NCBI GenBank assembly: GCA_022496205.1
Contig: WTXD01000028.1
Location: forward strand, 186,001-250,000
Origin: Gloeopeniophorella convolvens
Lineage: Eukaryota > Basidiomycota > Agaricomycetes > Russulales
DNA: 64,000 nucleotides
Direction: 5' to 3'
The notes under the pieces were generated by a model. It was not told where the DNA came from. It saw only the letters and a program-made list of their open reading frames with translations, and did no database searches. Position numbers and translations under genes: made by a program. Numbering within the stretch: the first letter of the stretch is position 1; the number at the start of each line of letters is the position of its first letter. Of this stretch, positions 22,700-34,130 are shown in pieces.

Positions 22700-23560
22700 C
22701 TCAGTGCTCCCGTTACAGTTAATTCAAGGACTAACAGACAATTTGTCGGTAGGGCAAATACTGTATAATACTAGCTGTATCCTGGCATAATGTGGTATAC
22801 TTTTGTTCAATATGAGAGGTCGTCTGGGACCGTCTGCTGGTCTTGTCGCATTCAGTGTCCACCGCGGCGATTCGTCGCACGCGTCCTGCGTATTGTGCGT
22901 CACTCGTCAGAACTCTACATTTTAATCCCTCTTTGACGGTCCTCGCCACATGAAGACACAATCGCCGGATCTCCTTTTCTCCCGGAAGATGCTGGCCAAG
23001 AAAAAATGTGTGGACAGTAAGCACGACAGCTCTCGTTATTACGAAGAACGAAATACAAGTGTACCCCGGGGATCATGGCAGCCTGTTCCTGTAGATCTAT
23101 GGAGGTGTTGCTTGGAGCGCCTTGAGAGCCTCCAACACTCCGGTTTATTGACTATCCTAGAAGGGGTGAGCTAACGCGTCGGCAAGCTCTTGTATCGCGT
23201 CGTTCGGGTGCTGCCCTTTGTCTCCGCGGAGCATATTGCACGCCGACGTCGCGACTTCGTCGACAAGCCATTGTGGAAGGTTGTACGATTCAAGGACGGC
23301 GGGTGTATTTCGCTGAACCATGTCGCAAAAGAGGTGAAGAAGTGTGCGCCGAGCCGCATGTATTTGTCTCAATCAGATGTTGAAGCCCTGAAAGTTAGAA
23401 TGCAGGAGACACGGTGGGGTTTGGATGTCGGAGGCCGGTCTGGCAGCTGAGCTGGGCGAGAGTGATGAGGAATATTTCGACGGAAAGGCCGAATCCTTCT
23501 TCGTGTACGATATCAAAGCAGCGCTATGGCGATCGCTCTACCATGCGATTTTGCCTGGGA
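22700..23560 (-). pseudogene. DUF6535 3' remnant between F-box B and C
   Basis: On the minus strand 23372-23157 reads RTLLHLFCDMVQRN, PQWLVDEVATSACNMLRGDKG, matching the C-terminus of the DUF6535 pseudogene at 15.4 kb. Earlier fragments follow towards 23560 in broken frames, and the 3' flank continues down to about 22870. No N-terminal or membrane part is present, so it is a dead tail carried along with the F-box duplications. Confidence 0.75.
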
Positions 23561-23813
23561 AGGTACTTCCCGCGCGGGTTGATCCTGTCCTAAATGACAT
23601 CGAGGCTTGCCGCCACGACTCGCTAGAGGCGAAGGAGCGCCTCGTCGACGCGTGCGATGATGCTTCACACCACGTCGGAGCCCCTGCGGCCGCTGCCTCC
23701 CCGCACTCTACCCGCACTCCTTCTCCCGGCGCAGCAGTACGCACTGCGCAGCACTCTGTGATATCCAAACATCCCGTCTTCTTCCCTTTTGCACACACTC
23801 TCGCTTCTGGAGA

Positions 23814-25903
23814 ATGTCTACGAGTCCCCCTTCTCGATGCTCCCGTGGTGCTCTCAACAAGGAGCTCCTTCAGAGGTGTGTCAAGCATGATCAAGCGCGA
23901 TCAACGACACAACAAGCCGGGGTCCCTGTGGAGGGCATGGGTGGACAGGGCAGCTCTTCTGGTCCGGCCGGGAACAGGTGAATGAGCGCTGCGCGTGGGT
24001 CCGTCACGGTTTAGGCTGATGCGCTCCCCTTCGAATATGCAGCGCTCAGATACATCTGCCCGGCGATCTCGTTCCCTCACCATCTGGATTGGCAGGCATT
24101 CCAGTCGGACCCGATATTCGAGATCATCACGCGCGAGCCGCTTTGCGTGCTATTGTCGAGAAGCAGATTGATGATGCCGAGCGCAGCATCCTCTCCATGC
24201 GTACGAGGCGCAATGCTCTCGTACTCATCTCTATCCTGCCTCCCGAACTCCTCGCTCGTATCTTCCATTTCCATGCACTCAACCATCCACCTCTCATGGA
24301 CGGCGAGTTGTCGGGTTGGATCATCGACACACACGTATGCCGGCATTGGCGTCAGGTCGCGTTGGGCGACGGCTCTCTTTGGGGAGATATCAAGGGGTTC
24401 CCAGCCAGAAACAGGTGGATCCCCGAGATGGTGGCCCGTTCAAAGGACGCGCCATTGAACATCAGTCTTCTCGACCCGCCTGACCAGAGGCTTCTTTCCA
24501 TATTCCTTCGTCACCTTCCTCGCATCCGCGAGCTCGCTCTGCCAGGTCTAGGGCCGTCCCAAGCAGGGGAAGACTTTACTCGAAAAATCCTGACCCATGA
24601 AGCCCCGATACTTGAACGATTCACTCTGGGATTGCTCGGAGATGGATCTCCGATAGTCCCGAACCAGGTCAGACTCTTCAGAGGCAGCGGCGCACCGAGG
24701 CTGCGGGAGATGACGCTATACCATGTCAACCTCACATGGTCATCGTTCCCGCGCAGCCCCCTGACTCGCCTTAATGTCAGGCTCTCGCCTGGGGTCCCTG
24801 GTATGCCATCACTTGGCAGCTTTGAACACCTCATGGACGTCTTGGCTGGTTGTCCGACGCTGGAACACCTTTCACTTCATCACTGTCTACCATCCACCTC
24901 ATCTACACGTAATCGACTCTCCACCGTCAATCTCCCCAAGCTTCACAAGTTGGATCTTGAGGATACAAGCAATGAAATTACACGCATGCTTGAACATTTG
25001 GAGTTACCCCTTTCATCGAGTCTCGATATACATTGCGTCAACCCGAGTCCCACCCAAGGGAACCCAATGAGTGTCCTTCCTTTAATTGTAGCGCACTTCT
25101 CTAGGCCGGGAGCAGTCACCCTACGCAGCCTCTACGTCACCCACCACGCGTTTCCAAGGAATTTGGTCGAGGTCACAGCGTACAGTACCCTGCCCGGGCC
25201 TGATGGTCATCCTTCCCACGACAGCGACCTTGATCTCCACTTCGAAGTACGTGACCCAGGCATGCTGTCAGGCATAGTCCAGCAGACATTTGTAGTACTT
25301 CCCTTCGCGGACATCGAGTATTGCAATGTCTTAGCTTTGGAGGACCTGTGGCTCCTTGACTGGTCGCAACTACGCCACCGATGCAGCAAGATCGCGAACA
25401 TGGGGGTGATGGGGTGCGGAGCTACCGCACTTCTGAAGGAGATCAACCCTCCCAAGGCCGCTGTTCCTCAGCCTAGCAGCAGCAGCACCACCTCCCGCGG
25501 AAAAGGCAAAGAGAAGCGCCAAGGACGGGAAGCTCCTGCGCAAGCAGCGCCGAGCGCTGTGGCGCAGCCGGTCCCTTTCCCCAAGTTTGCATCACTCCAC
25601 GTGAAGGACATCGACTTCTCGCAACAGCTCCTTGGCAGCGAGGACGGCATATTCAACATTGTCAAGGATGCCATGGATCGGAGGAAGCAGTGCGGAATCC
25701 AGCTCACTGAGCTGGATATTTCTAGCTGCGTCATCACCGCCAGCCAAGCACGCCAACTGGGCGAGTTTGTGCGGGGATTCGAATGGGATGAAGACGAAGG
25801 CCTGCCAGAGCACCCGGGTTATACGGATCCTCGCGATTTCTACGCGGACGACTCGGACTCGGACGGGGAAGGAAATGAGATGCCATGGGCGGACTTTCGT
25901 TGA
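23814..25903 (+). CDS. F-box-like protein C, tandem family
   Basis: Exons 23814-23977 and 24043-25903 join in phase to give 674 residues with no lesion. The exon 1 leader resembles copy B and is identical in length. The region before the F-box (ALRAIVEKQIDDAERSIL) looks like a short helix. The F-box is LISILPPELLARIFHFHAL with HVCRHWRQVALGDGSLW. Leucine-rich-repeat-like units follow, then a Ser/Lys linker (SSSSTTSRGKGKEK) and the tail EFVRGFEWDEDEG. This is the best reference copy of the array because it is intact and carries all segments. Confidence 0.87.
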
Positions 25904-26089
25904 TGGACCGTGACGAAGACAAGAGGGTATGGCTAGAGAACTATTCGGACTAGCGCCGCCGCTGGCAGGGCGAATCTGAGTATAGGGCGAGCGGTCTCAG
26001 TGCTTCTGTTACAGTTGATTCGACGACTGACGGACAATTCGTCGGTAGGGAAAATCCTGTATATTACTAGGTGTATCCCGGCCTAATGC

Positions 26090-27110
26090 TGTGGGCCTTC
26101 GTTCAATGTAAGAGGTCGTCTGGGACCGTCCGCTGGTCTTGTAGCGCACAGTGTCCGCCGCGGCGATCCGTCGCGCACGTCCTGCGCATTATGCCTCACC
26201 CGTTGGAACTTTACATTTCGATCCCTCTTTGACGTCCTCGCCACATGAAGACACAGTCGTCGGGTCTCCTTTTCTCCTGAAAGATGTTGGCCTTGAAAAG
26301 ATGTGTGGACAGTAAGCACGGCAGCTCTCGTTATCACGAAGAGCGAGATACAACTGTACCCCGGGGATCATGGCAGCCTGTTTCTGTAGATTTATGAAGG
26401 TGTTGCTCGGGGTGCCTCGAGAGCCTCCAACACTGGGCCGGTCAATTGACTACTATCCTGGAAGGGGTGAATTAACGCGTTAGAAAGCTCTTGTATCGCG
26501 TCGTCGAGGGCGGCCGATACGGCCCTTTGACTCCGCGGGCCGACGTTGCGACTTCGTCGACAAACCATTGCGGAAGGTTGTACGAAAGTGTAGAATGAAT
26601 ATGAGGATATTTTGGAAGCGCGCGGGCGATTCTAAACAGAAAGGATCGCCGTCTCAGTTCTCGCGCGCTCTAGTAGACACGGAATTGAGGGACAAAAATT
26701 TACGGGAGGGTGGCTTGACCATCACCGAACAGAACTGTATAGTATCAACCGGATTGGTCCATCGGGAATAAAGATACGAGACTCGCGGTGCGAGCTCAGT
26801 GCGTGCGCGAAAGCACAAGTCGAAACCCTGGGCCGCCGGCCCGGGTTGTAAAGTCGAAACGAAAGACCGCGCGCGCGTTTGTCCGCACGCGCGCGCCACG
26901 AAACGAATAGCAAGAAGAATACGAACGTCCGATTCCAACAGAAAGGACGGCGGATGTATCTCGGGTTTGAATGTCGGAAATCATGGCAGGAGTTTGGTGA
27001 GAGTGATGAGGAATAGTTCGACGGAAAGGCCGAGGCTGAGCGCTGAATATTGAATTCTTGGCCGTGTGCGATATCAAAGCAGCGCCATAGCAATCGCTCT
27101 ATGATGCGTC
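26090..27110 (-). pseudogene. DUF6535 3' remnant between F-box C and D, with an insertion
   Basis: It has the same flank and tail as the remnant upstream of copy C. Near 27093-27000 the minus strand reads LWRCFDIAHGQEF then LSPNSC in another frame. The tail is interrupted from about 26627 to 26947 by foreign sequence bordered by two near-identical 18-19 bp direct repeats. Confidence 0.65.
26627..26947. mobile_element. Unclassified ~300 bp insertion with direct-repeat borders
   Basis: The left border cgattctaaacagaaagga (26627-26645) and right border cgattccaacagaaagga (26930-26947) are almost identical direct repeats. The enclosed sequence, rich in CG alternations (gcgcgcgcg), is absent from the homologous block upstream of copy C. 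No coding frame or terminal inverted repeats are seen. It could be a short retroelement or a non-mobile rearrangement. Confidence 0.4.
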
Positions 27111-27252
27111 ACGCCACGTCGGAGCCTCTGCGGCCGCAGGCTGCCTCCCTGTGCACTCCTTGTCCCGGCGCAGCAGTGCGCACTGCACAGCACTCTGTGA
27201 TATCTAGACATCCCGTCTTCTCCCCTTTTACGCGCACTCTCGCTTCTGGAGA

Positions 27253-29352
27253 ATGTCTACGAGTCCACCTTCTCGACGCTCCCGTGGTGCTCTCAACAAG
27301 GAGCTCCTTCAGAGGCGTATCAAGGGTGATAAAGCACGATCAATGACACAAGAAGCCGGGGTCCCTGCGGAGGGTATGGGTGGACAGGACAGCTCTTCTG
27401 GTCCGGCCGGGAACAGGTGAATGAGCGCTGCGCCGCGTGGGTCCGTCGTTTAGGCTGATGCGCTCCCCTTCGAATATGCAGCGCTCAGATACATCTGCCC
27501 GGCGATCTCGTTCCCTCACCATCTGGATTGGCAGGCATTCCAGTCGGACTCGATATTCGAGATCATCACGCGCGAGCCGCTTTGCGTGCTATTGTCGAGA
27601 AGGAGATCGATGACGCCGAGCGCAGCATCCTCTCCATGTGTACAAGGCGCAATGCCTCGTACTCATCTCTATCCTGCCTCCCGGGCTCCTCGCACGCATC
27701 TTCCATTTCCATGCACTCAACCATCCACCTCTCATGGACGGCGAGTCGTTAGGTTGGATCGTCGACACACATGTATGCCAGCATTGGCGTCAGGTCGCGT
27801 TGGGCGACGGGTCCTTTGGAGCGATATCAAGGGGTTCCCGGCCAGAAACAGGTGGATCCCCGAGATGGTGGCCCGTTCAAAGGACGCACCATTGAGCATC
27901 AGTCTTCTCGACCCGCCTGACCAGAGGCTTCTTTCCATATTCCTTCGTCACCTTCCTCGCATCCGCGAGCTCGCTCTGTCTGGTCTGTCGCCGTCCCAAG
28001 CAGGGGGAGGCATCATTCGAAACATACTGACCCATGAAGCCCCGATACTTGAACGACTTACTCTGAGACTCGAGCCCGGAGATGGAAAGAAGACATCTCC
28101 GATAGTGAACCAGGCCGGACTCTTCAGAGGCCGTGGCGCACCGAGGCTGCGGGAGATGACGCTATACCATGTTAACCTCCCATGGTCATCGTTCCCGCGC
28201 TGCCCCCTGACTCATCTTGATGTCAAGCTCTCGCCTGGGTTCCCAAATACGCCTTCACTTGGCGGCTTTGAGCACCTCATAGGCGTCTTGGCTAGTTGTC
28301 CGACGCTGGAATTCCTTTCACTTCACCACTGTCTACCATCCACCCCATCTATGCTCAACCAACTCTCCACGGTCAACCTCCCCAGGCTCCGCCGGTTGGG
28401 TCTTATGGATACAAGCAACGAAATCACACGCATGCTCGAACATCTGAAGTTACCCCCTTCATCGAGTCTCGATATACATTGCGTCAACCCGAGTCCCACC
28501 CAAGGGAACCCAACGAGTGTCCTTCCTTTCATCGCAACACACTTCTCTAGGCCGGGAGCAGCAACCCTGCGCAGCCTCTGCGTCACCCACCAAGTGCTTC
28601 CGAGGCATTTGGTCGAGATCACATCGTACAGCACCCTGCCCGGGCCTGATGGTCACCCTTCTCACGACGGCGATCTCGATCTCCGCTTCAAAGTCGAACA
28701 TGATCCAGGCATGCTGTCGGGCGTAGTACAGCAGACATTTGCAGTACTTCCCTTCGCGGACATCGAGTACCATAATGTCTTAGCTTCGGAGAATTTGCGG
28801 CCCCTCGACTGGTCGCAACTACGCTACCGATGCAGCAAGATCGCGGACATGAGAGTTATAGGGCGCGGAGCCACCGCACTTCTAAGGGAGATCAACCCTC
28901 CTATGGCCGCTACTTTTCGGCCCAGCGACAGCAACACCACCTCCCGCGGAAAAGGCAAGGAGAAGGGCCAGGGACGTGAAGCTCCTCCACAGGCGGTGCC
29001 GAGCGCTGTGGCGCAACCGGTCCCTTTCCCCAACTTGACATCGCTCTACGTGAAGGAGATCGACTTCTCGCAACAGCTCCCTGGCGGCGAGGGCACCATA
29101 TTCAACACTGTCAAGAATGCCATGTACCAGAGGAAGCAGTGCGGTATCCAGCTCAGGAAGTTGGAGATCTCTCGCTGCACCATCACCGCCAACCAAGCAC
29201 GCCAACTGGGCGAGTTTGTGCGGGGATTTGAATGGGATAAAGACGAGGGCCGGCCAGAGCACCCGCGTCTTACGCATCCTCGCAATTTCTATGCAGACGA
29301 ATCGGACTGGCGCTGGGAAGGACATGAGATGGAATGGGAGGACTTTTATTGA
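27253..29352 (+). pseudogene. F-box-like protein D, tandem family, two single-base deletions
   Basis: Exon 1 27253-27416 (164 nt) and exon 2 27482-29352 parallel copy C. Compared base by base with copies B and C, exon 2 has lost one base near 27655 (aatgcctcg where C has aatgctctcg) and one near 27812 (gggtccttt where B has ggctctcttt). The F-box therefore sits in a different frame from both the leader and the rest of the protein. Downstream of 27820 the frame stays open to the stop at 29352 with the usual leucine-rich segments, linker and acidic tail. If both deletions are sequencing errors the product would be an intact protein of about 677 residues. Confidence 0.8.
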
Positions 29353-29502
29353 TAGACCGTGATGAAGACGAGAGGGTATGACTGGAGAATTATTCGGACT
29401 AGCACCGCCGCCGGCAGGGCGAGTCTGAGTATAGGGTGAGTGATCTGTTACAGTTGATTCGACGAGTGATAGACAATTCGTCGGGAGGGCAAATACCGTG
29501 TA

Positions 29503-30232
29503 CTATCGTGTAACTAGAGATGGACTGTAACGGGAGATGGACCGTTTTACAGATTCCCTTCGTGTGCAACAACCGCTGCGTGCATTAATATGGCAATTTG
29601 ACACAGTGATCCTATACATATCTACTATGCCTCCGCAAAAATCGGTGTCCATTGAGTGATGTTTTGAGGCAGTATAAATCAACCTTTAAGGAGTATGCCT
29701 TTTTGGGCACTAATTGCTCAGGAACCATCTTGAAACTAATTCAAATGCTATGAGACTTGGACAACATGGCACCCTATTGACAACAGATAGGTCTATCTAC
29801 TTTCTATGGCGAGAGGGTGCAAGGAGCATCGCAATCGAGAGATGCAGTCCTGGAGGGGTCCCGACGTGACGTCCGAGTTCAAGCTCCGACGGAAAGGCCG
29901 AGATTGCGTTGATGGACTCGGGAATGTTGGGTGATGGACTGGGCGCTCGTCTCCCAAGGCACCAGGCGGAACGCCCAAATTGGTAGTCGGCTCTCCGGCA
30001 CGTGTGACACCCTGTGACACATCCACAGCTCTTGCGGGGCATTCGAGGTTGCCTTTGATCTCACTCTAGCACGCTCAAATCTCCTTGAAAAAAATTGAAA
30101 CATGGACGACATGTTGTTCACATCATTGGGAATATGGGTAGAAGTTTCGAAGCTAAGATCTTGTGAAATGGGCTGGAGTCTCGGGAGATGGACTGAAGTG
30201 GCGTTTTTGGTCCATCTCTAGTTACACGATAG
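29503..30232. mobile_element. MITE-like element with 23 bp inverted repeats and TA target duplication
   Basis: The left end starts ctatcgtgtaactagag at 29503 and the right end is its exact inverse, ending at 30232. Identity extends 23 bp and both ends are flanked by TA. Subterminal gggagatggac motifs recur inside both ends. The element splits the sequence that is continuous in the 3' flanks of copies B and C (..aaatactgt/actaggtgtatccc..). It has no transposase. The TA duplication suggests mobilisation by a Tc1/mariner-type transposase. Confidence 0.85.
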
Positions 30233-30239
30233 TATTGCC

Positions 30240-30780
30240 AGGTGTGTCCCGGCCGAGTGCTGTGAGCCTTCGTTCGATGTAAGAGGTCGTCTGGGACCGT
30301 TCGCCGGTATTGTAGCACTCAGTGTCCAGGAGCTGGGTGAGAGTGATGAGGAATGATTCGACGGAAAGGCCGAATCCTTAGCCGTGTGCGATATCAAAGC
30401 AGCGCTGTAGCAATCGCTCTACCATGCGATCTTGTTTGGGAAGGACCCTCCCGCGCGAATTAGATTTGTCCGAAATGGCATCGAGGCTTGCGGCCAGTGT
30501 TGGGATCATGATCGTCGGACAGTGATATATAAGATAAGGATATCGGACATAGATCACTGGTCGTAGCGTACACTTTTTTGCTCCCTACCGTTTGACACAC
30601 AATTGTGTAGACAAACGGATTCATCCCTCCTTACCTCGACGTCGACGGGCGGCACTATCCGGTCTTGAGTCACGGAAATATTCACAACCAGGAGCTGGAG
30701 GCGAAGGAGTGCCTTGTCGACGCGCGCGTCCATGAGCATGCCCTCTGTCAACCCTCCGTGCATTCTCGAGTGTAGTTTGT
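30240..30780 (-). pseudogene. DUF6535 remnant between F-box D and E
   Basis: The minus strand from 30430 reads RMVERLLQRCFDIAHG, a stop codon, then GFGLSVESFLITLTQLL, matching the DUF6535 tail. Near 30730 a second fragment corresponds to the VDARVGKMLLRL region of the 15.4 kb pseudogene. The order is scrambled and the unit is shorter than the other tails. Confidence 0.65.
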
Positions 30781-31060
30781 TCTATTGTGTCGTCCAGAAC
30801 GTATGATAGTTACTATGTATGTAAGACAGTAAGGTCGGCTTGAGGAGACAAATATGATATATGATCGTTGATGATGCGTCACGCCACGTCGGAACCTCCG
30901 CGGAGCTCTGCGGCTGTTGCCAGTTATGTAGCTGCCAGCTGCTGCCTGCCAGGCCTGGCACTCCTTCTCTCTGCGCAGCCTGAGTGCGCAGTGCGCAGCA
31001 CTCTGTGATATCTAGACATCCCGTCTTCTCCCCTTTTACACTCACCCTCGCCTTTGAAGA

Positions 31061-33203
31061 ATGTCTACAAATTCCCCTTCTCAACGCTCCCGTGGCGCTC
31101 TCAACAAGGAGCTCCTTCAGAGGCGTGTCAAGCGTGATCAAGCACGATCAACAACACAACAAGCCGGAGTTCATGTGGGGGGCACGGGTGGACAGGGCAG
31201 CTCTTCTGGTCTGGCTGGGAAAAGGTGAATGAGTGCTGCGTGTGGGTCCGTCGTTTATGTACATAGGCTAATGCATTCTCATTCGAATATGCAGCGCTCA
31301 GATACATCTACCCAGTGATCTCGTTTCCTCATCATTTGACCCAAACATTCCAGCCAGACCTGGTATTCGGGATCATCACGCGCGACTCGCCGCTTTGCGT
31401 GCTATTGTCGAGAAGCAGATCGATGACGCCAAGCGCGGTACCCTCTCCATGCGTACAAGACGCAATGCCCTCGTACCCATCTCTATCCTGCCTCCCGAGC
31501 TCCTCGCACGCATCTTCCATTTCCATGCGCTCAATGACCCACCTCTCGTGGATGACGAATCGTTAGGTTGGATCGTCGACACACACGTATGTCGGTATTG
31601 GCGCCAGGCCGCGTTGGGCGACGGCTCTCTTTGGGGAGATATCAAGGGGTTCCCAGCCAGAAACAGGTGGATACCCGAGATGGTGGCCCGTTCAAAGGAC
31701 GCGCCATTGAACGTTAGTCTTATCGAGCCGCCTGACCAGAGGCTTCTTTCCATGTTCCTTCTTCACCTCTCTCGTATCCGCGAGCTCGCTATACCTGGTC
31801 TGTCACCGTCCCAAGCAGGGGGAGGCATCATTCGAAAAATCCTGACCCATGAAGCCCCGATACTTGAACGGTTCACTCTGAGATTCCCCGGAGATGGAAA
31901 GAAGACATCTCCGATAGTCTCGAACCAGGTCGGACTCTTCAGAGGCCGTGGCGCACCGAGGCTGCGGGAGATGACTCTATACCATGTTAACCTGCCATGG
32001 ACATCGTTCCCGCGCAGTCCTCTGACTCAACTTGATGTTAAGCTCTCGCCTGGGTTCCCAAATACGCCTCCACTTGGCGGTATTGAGCAGCTCATAGCCG
32101 TCTTGGCTAGTTGTCCAATGCTGGAACACCTTTCACTTCACCACTGTCTACCATCCACCCCACCTACGCTCAATTGCTTCACAGTCAACCTCCCCAGGCT
32201 CCGCCGGTTGGACCTTATGGATACAAGCAACGAAATCACACGCATGCTCGAACATCTGAAGTTACCCCCTTCATCGAGTCTCGAAATACATTGTGTCAAC
32301 CTGACCACCCAAGGGAGTCCAACGAGTGTCCTTCCTTTTATTGCAGCGCACTTCTCTAGGCCGGAAGCAGTCACCCTGCGCAGCCTCTACGTCACCCACC
32401 ACGCGAGTTCGAGGCGATTATTCGAGATATTCGAGATCACAGCGTACTATACCCTACCCGGACCTGAGGGCCACACTTTTCACGACAGCGATCTCGATCT
32501 CCACTTCGAAGTCGAACATGATTCAGGCATGCTGTCAGGCATAGTCCAGCGGACATTTGCAGTACTTCCCTTCGCGGACATCGAGTACTACAATGTCTTA
32601 GCTTCAGAGAACATGCAGCCCATCGACTGGTCGCAGCTACGCCACCGATGCAGCAAGATCGCGGACATGAGAGCTATAGGGCGCGGAGCCACCACACTTC
32701 TGAAGGAGATCAACCCTCCCCAGGCCGCTGTTCCTCGGCCTAGCAGCAGCAACACCACCTCCCGCGGAAAAGGCAAAGAGAAGGGCCAGGGACGTGAAGC
32801 TCCACAAGCGGCGCCGAGCGCCGTGGCGCAGCTGGTGCCTTTCCCCAAGTTGACATTACTCTATGTGAAGGAGATCGACTTCTCGCAACAGGTCCCTGGT
32901 GGCGAGGGCACCACATTCAACACTGTCAAGAATGCCATGGAGCGGAGGAAGCAGTGCGGCATCCAGCTCACTGAGCTGGAGATTGTTGGCTGCGTCATCA
33001 CCGCCAACCAAGCACGCCAACTGAGCAGGTTTGTGCGGGAGTTCGCATGGGACGAAGACCAGGGCCGGCCAGAGCACTCGGGTTATATGACTACCTCCCG
33101 TTCCCGTTCCAATGAGGAAGAACCTGAAATGACGTGGCATAGCTTTTTAATGAGCCGTGACGAAGACGAGAGGAGATGGATGGAGAACTATTATTCGGAC
33201 TAG
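31061..33203 (+). CDS. F-box-like protein E, tandem family, extended C-terminus
   Basis: Exons 31061-31224 and 31295-33203 join in phase to give 690 residues. Exon 1 is again 164 nt. The F-box LISILPPELL-type motif reads PISILPPELLARIFHFHAL and HVCRYWRQAALGDGSLW. Leucine-rich segments and the Ser/Lys linker (SNTTSRGKGKEKGQ) follow. Its end differs from copies B-D: where they stop at (E/D)DL, DFR or DFY, this frame continues through TWHSFLMSRDEDERRWMEN to a stop at 33203. The DNA for that tail is present but untranslated downstream of the stop in the other copies. The C-terminus is therefore changed by small indels near 33090. Confidence 0.86.
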
Positions 33204-33384
33204 CGCCGCCGCTGGCAAGGCGAGTCCGAGTATAGGGTGAGCAATCTCAGTGCTCTGTTACACTCAATTCCACCACTGACAGACATTTCGTCGGTAGGGC
33301 AAATACTGTGTATTACTAGGTGTATCCCGGCCTAATGCTGCGGGCCTTCGCTCAATGTGAGAGGTCGTCTGAGACCGTCCTCTC

Positions 33385-34130
33385 ACCTCGCCCCTAGCGC
33401 TGCTCATTGGCCTTAACCGTCGTATTCGCAATCGACGTCTGCAAATTGCGGTCGAACATGGCGGTGAGGTGGTCGAACGCACGGCTCTTCTGTAGAGACC
33501 GGTCAGCGGGACGCGGAGATTCGAGGTGGCGCAGGGACACGCGCCGGCACGGGCCTGGAGACCGACGCGCTTGATGGCTTCGACGAAGCGGTGCATGATG
33601 CTGAGCAGCTCGATGATAGTGAGTAGTACGTGTTGAACGGGTATTGGAACTTGGACGTCGAGCACCAGCGCGATGCATTCGATGTGAGCTGCACATGTGG
33701 CGATGGGGCGCTTCAGGTGAGCATATGCGTAGCGCCAGGTGCAGCAGCAAGCAGGCGCGCACTTCTTCATCCTTGCCGACCCCTGGGGCCTTGCCCGTTT
33801 CCCGTTTCGAGCGATGTGCTTCCATCCACGATAGAGCAGATAATCCGCGTTCGCCAGCGAGCTCCAGGGCGATCCTACCATACCGTCACCATCAGCCCCC
33901 ATTCCCAAAGCAAGCAGGCGCAGGATGGCGTCCGTACCTAGTCGCGATGCCTGAGTGGAACCTGCTGCAGTTGTCCTCAAAGCACTGCGTTGGCGCCGCA
34001 TATGCAGTGAGGACCAAGTACGCCTGGGCCATCTCGATGCATTTCCAGCCGTCGAGGAACGCCAACGCGGCAGGCACCTTTGCAAAGCGTATTCGGGAGT
34101 CGAAACTCATACATCCCTGGTGGAATAGGG
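33385..34130 (-). pseudogene. Partial duplicate of the Zn2Cys6 transcription factor gene
   Basis: The minus strand reads RFAKVPAALAFLDGWKC, IEMAQAYLVLTAYAAPTQ, FEDNCSRFHSGIATR, then GKAPGVGKDE. This is the middle of the regulatory domain of the factor at 47.5-50.9 kb (matching 48.15-48.95 kb). Introns and exons are both recognisable, so it was copied as DNA and not through RNA. A segment of about 85 bp corresponding to RPLDERHERELLNRRR is missing and the frame is not continuous. It has neither the zinc cluster nor the C-terminus. Confidence 0.8.

Larger units (their letters stand above)
20632..33380 (+). repeat. Tandem segmental array of F-box units B-E
   Basis: Start codons at 20632, 23814, 27253 and 31061 give spacings of 3182, 3439 and 3808 bp. 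Each unit shares the F-box gene and a downstream flank (ggtcgtctg.gaccgtc). From C onward there is also an eroded DUF6535 tail upstream. The increasing spacing is partly explained by the insertion in unit D's flank and the MITE in unit E's flank. The last flank stops abruptly at about 33380. Confidence 0.85.
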
